A DNA stretch of 5,831 bases from contig JBDSTZ010000311.1 in NCBI GenBank assembly GCA_039927975.1, positions 1 through 5,831 on the forward strand. The letters run 5' to 3'. The DNA is from JBDSTZ01 sp039927975 (GTDB lineage Bacteria > Pseudomonadota > Gammaproteobacteria > Burkholderiales > Burkholderiaceae_D). Positions 4,832 to 5,831 of this stretch are shown here, in pieces (position 1 is the first letter of the stretch; each line of letters starts with the position of its first letter). Made by a program: the position numbers and the translations under genes. Below the pieces are notes generated by a model that did not search any database, had not been told where the DNA came from, and saw only the letters and a list, made by a program, of their open reading frames with translations.

Positions 4832-5831
4832 ATGTTCAGGAGTTTATTCGCGCTGGCCGCGTGCGTCGCCGGCCTGGCGGGCGGCGCTTTGCCGGCCCGC
4901 GCCGCGCCGCAGGACCGGGTCCAGGTGTTCGCCGTGCCCCAGCCGATTCTCTACAACCACCACAGCGACGACTACACCGTGCGCGTGCGCACCCCGGGCG
5001 GGGTGTGGCAGGACCTGTATGAATTCAAGGTCAAGGTCGACCTCGACACGCGCCAGGAAGCGTCGATGGTCCATTTCAATTTCGACGGCGCAGTGGAAGT
5101 GGCGGTCCAGAAGAACAACGGCCGCTTTTCAACGGTGCGCGTGCGGCCCGATTCCAAGGGCGTGGCGCCGGTCATCAAGGGCGACATCGCCTTCTTCACG
5201 CTGACGCGCGCGGAAAACCTGAGCGTCGAATTCGACGGCGACCGGCTGCACAACCTGCATGTATTTACCAACGCGATTCGCAAGGACATGCCGGCCCGCC
5301 GCGCCGACCTCGCGCCGTCCGAGATCGCGCAGGGCACCGCGCCCGACTTGAACGCGCCGCTGGTCTACTTCGGTCCCGGCATTCACCGCGGCGAATTCCG
5401 CCTGCGCTCGAATTCGACGGTCTACATCGACGGCTCGGCCGTGCTGAAAGACCCGCTCCTCATCGACGGGGTGGAGAACGTGCGGGTGTTCAGCGACGGA
5501 ATATTCGACGCCGCCGGCCAGCTGAAAATCAGGAACGCCAAAAACATCCTGGTCGACGGTCCGATCTTCATCAACCAGGAGCACGGCACCTTGATGTGCT
5601 CCTCGTCGAGCGACATCGTCGAACGCGGCATCCGCACCATCGGCGGCGGCCAATGGTCCGATGGCCTCGGCCATTTCGCCTGCCAGCGGGTGCGCGTGGT
5701 CGACAGCTTCATCCGCACCTCGGACGACTGCGTCACCCTGTACAACCATCGCTGGAACATCTGGGGCGACACGCGCGACATCGTGGTGGCCGACAGCACA
5801 CTGTGGGCCGACGTCGCGCACGCGGTGATGA
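4832..5831 (+). CDS. Secreted right-handed beta-helix glycoside hydrolase, GH28/GH49-like (3' end outside window)
   Basis: The ATG at 4832 follows AGGAG (4821-4825) by six bases, and the frame stays open to the right edge (333 complete codons). A signal peptide (MFRS, then an Ala/Gly/Leu core, then ARA) probably cleaves after residue 24. Residues about 29-150 look like an N-terminal beta-sandwich domain. From about 175 onward there are short repeating beta-strand turns (VYFGPGIH, NSTVYIDGSAVLKDP, VENVRVFSDGIFDAAG, AKNILVDG), as in pectin-lyase-like beta-helices. Candidate catalytic residues are Asp277 (WSDG, codon 5660-5662) and Asp298-Asp299 (SDDCVTLY, codons 5723-5728). Their 21-residue spacing equals that of Asp180 and Asp201-202 in Aspergillus niger polygalacturonase II (GH28). 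The usual NTD motif is SDG here. An N-terminal sandwich before the helix recalls GH49 dextranases of the same clan. Polysaccharide hydrolysis outside the cytoplasm is likely; the substrate is not clear. Confidence 0.85.
   Translation, partial: MFRSLFALAACVAGLAGGALPARAAPQDRVQVFAVPQPILYNHHSDDYTVRVRTPGGVWQDLYEFKVKVDLDTRQEASMVHFNFDGAVEVAVQKNNGRFSTVRVRPDSKGVAPVIKGDIAFFTLTRAENLSVEFDGDRLHNLHVFTNAIRKDMPARRADLAPSEIAQGTAPDLNAPLVYFGPGIHRGEFRLRSNSTVYIDGSAVLKDPLLIDGVENVRVFSDGIFDAAGQLKIRNAKNILVDGPIFINQEHGTLMCSSSSDIVERGIRTIGGGQWSDGLGHFACQRVRVVDSFIRTSDDCVTLYNHRWNIWGDTRDIVVADSTLWADVAHAVM

Noticed and set aside
5129..5821. 230-residue minus-strand frame antisense to the beta-helix enzyme
   Set aside because: It shows the Val/Asp/Arg/Ala-rich composition of an antisense shadow. 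The plus-strand frame has a signal peptide, a good ribosome binding site and catalytic motifs.

Overview
The window is GC-rich (roughly two thirds by eye) bacterial DNA. It shows strong third-position GC bias, tight gene packing and Shine-Dalgarno-led starts. The gene set is a flavin-dependent halogenase homologue, a secreted BD-FAE-like esterase, a LytS/YehU-type membrane histidine kinase, a LacI-family repressor and a secreted beta-helix glycoside hydrolase. It resembles carbohydrate-utilisation loci of soil Betaproteobacteria such as Massilia or Duganella (Oxalobacteraceae). That placement is inferred from gene content and composition; there is no rRNA or other marker here to prove it.

Layout, left to right. 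Bases 2-1024 (+) hold the C-terminal 340 residues of a tryptophan-halogenase-family protein whose start lies outside the window. It converges on a secreted alpha/beta hydrolase at 1082-1984 (-), with a GC hairpin at 1025-1050 between them. An 11-bp tandem duplication (1080-1101) has changed the last residues of the hydrolase. Upstream of the hydrolase on the same strand is a four-helix membrane histidine kinase at 2112-3182 (-), with no LytTR response regulator on either side. A 434-bp divergent region (3183-3616), AT-richer in its right half, separates the kinase from a LacI-family regulator at 3617-4693 (+). After 138 bp comes the 5' part of a secreted right-handed beta-helix enzyme (4832 to the right edge) with a GH28-like arrangement of aspartates.

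How the parts may work together. A perfect 12-bp palindrome with an ACCGGT core lies 24-35 bases before the lacI-type ATG. Further ATCGAT-centred dyads lie upstream of the regulator and just downstream of a candidate promoter for the glycoside hydrolase. The simplest reading is a repressor that controls itself and a polysaccharide-degrading enzyme. The esterase could remove acyl groups from the same or a related polysaccharide, and the kinase may sense envelope or nutrient state. Halogenase-family proteins of this kind are often found in TonB-dependent-receptor sugar loci, where their real role is unclear.

No RNA genes, insertion sequences, CRISPR arrays or prophage genes were seen. I found no wholly new system. 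The items most worth checking are the operator set around the regulator, the 11-bp duplication, the orphan kinase and the atypical catalytic motif of the beta-helix enzyme.
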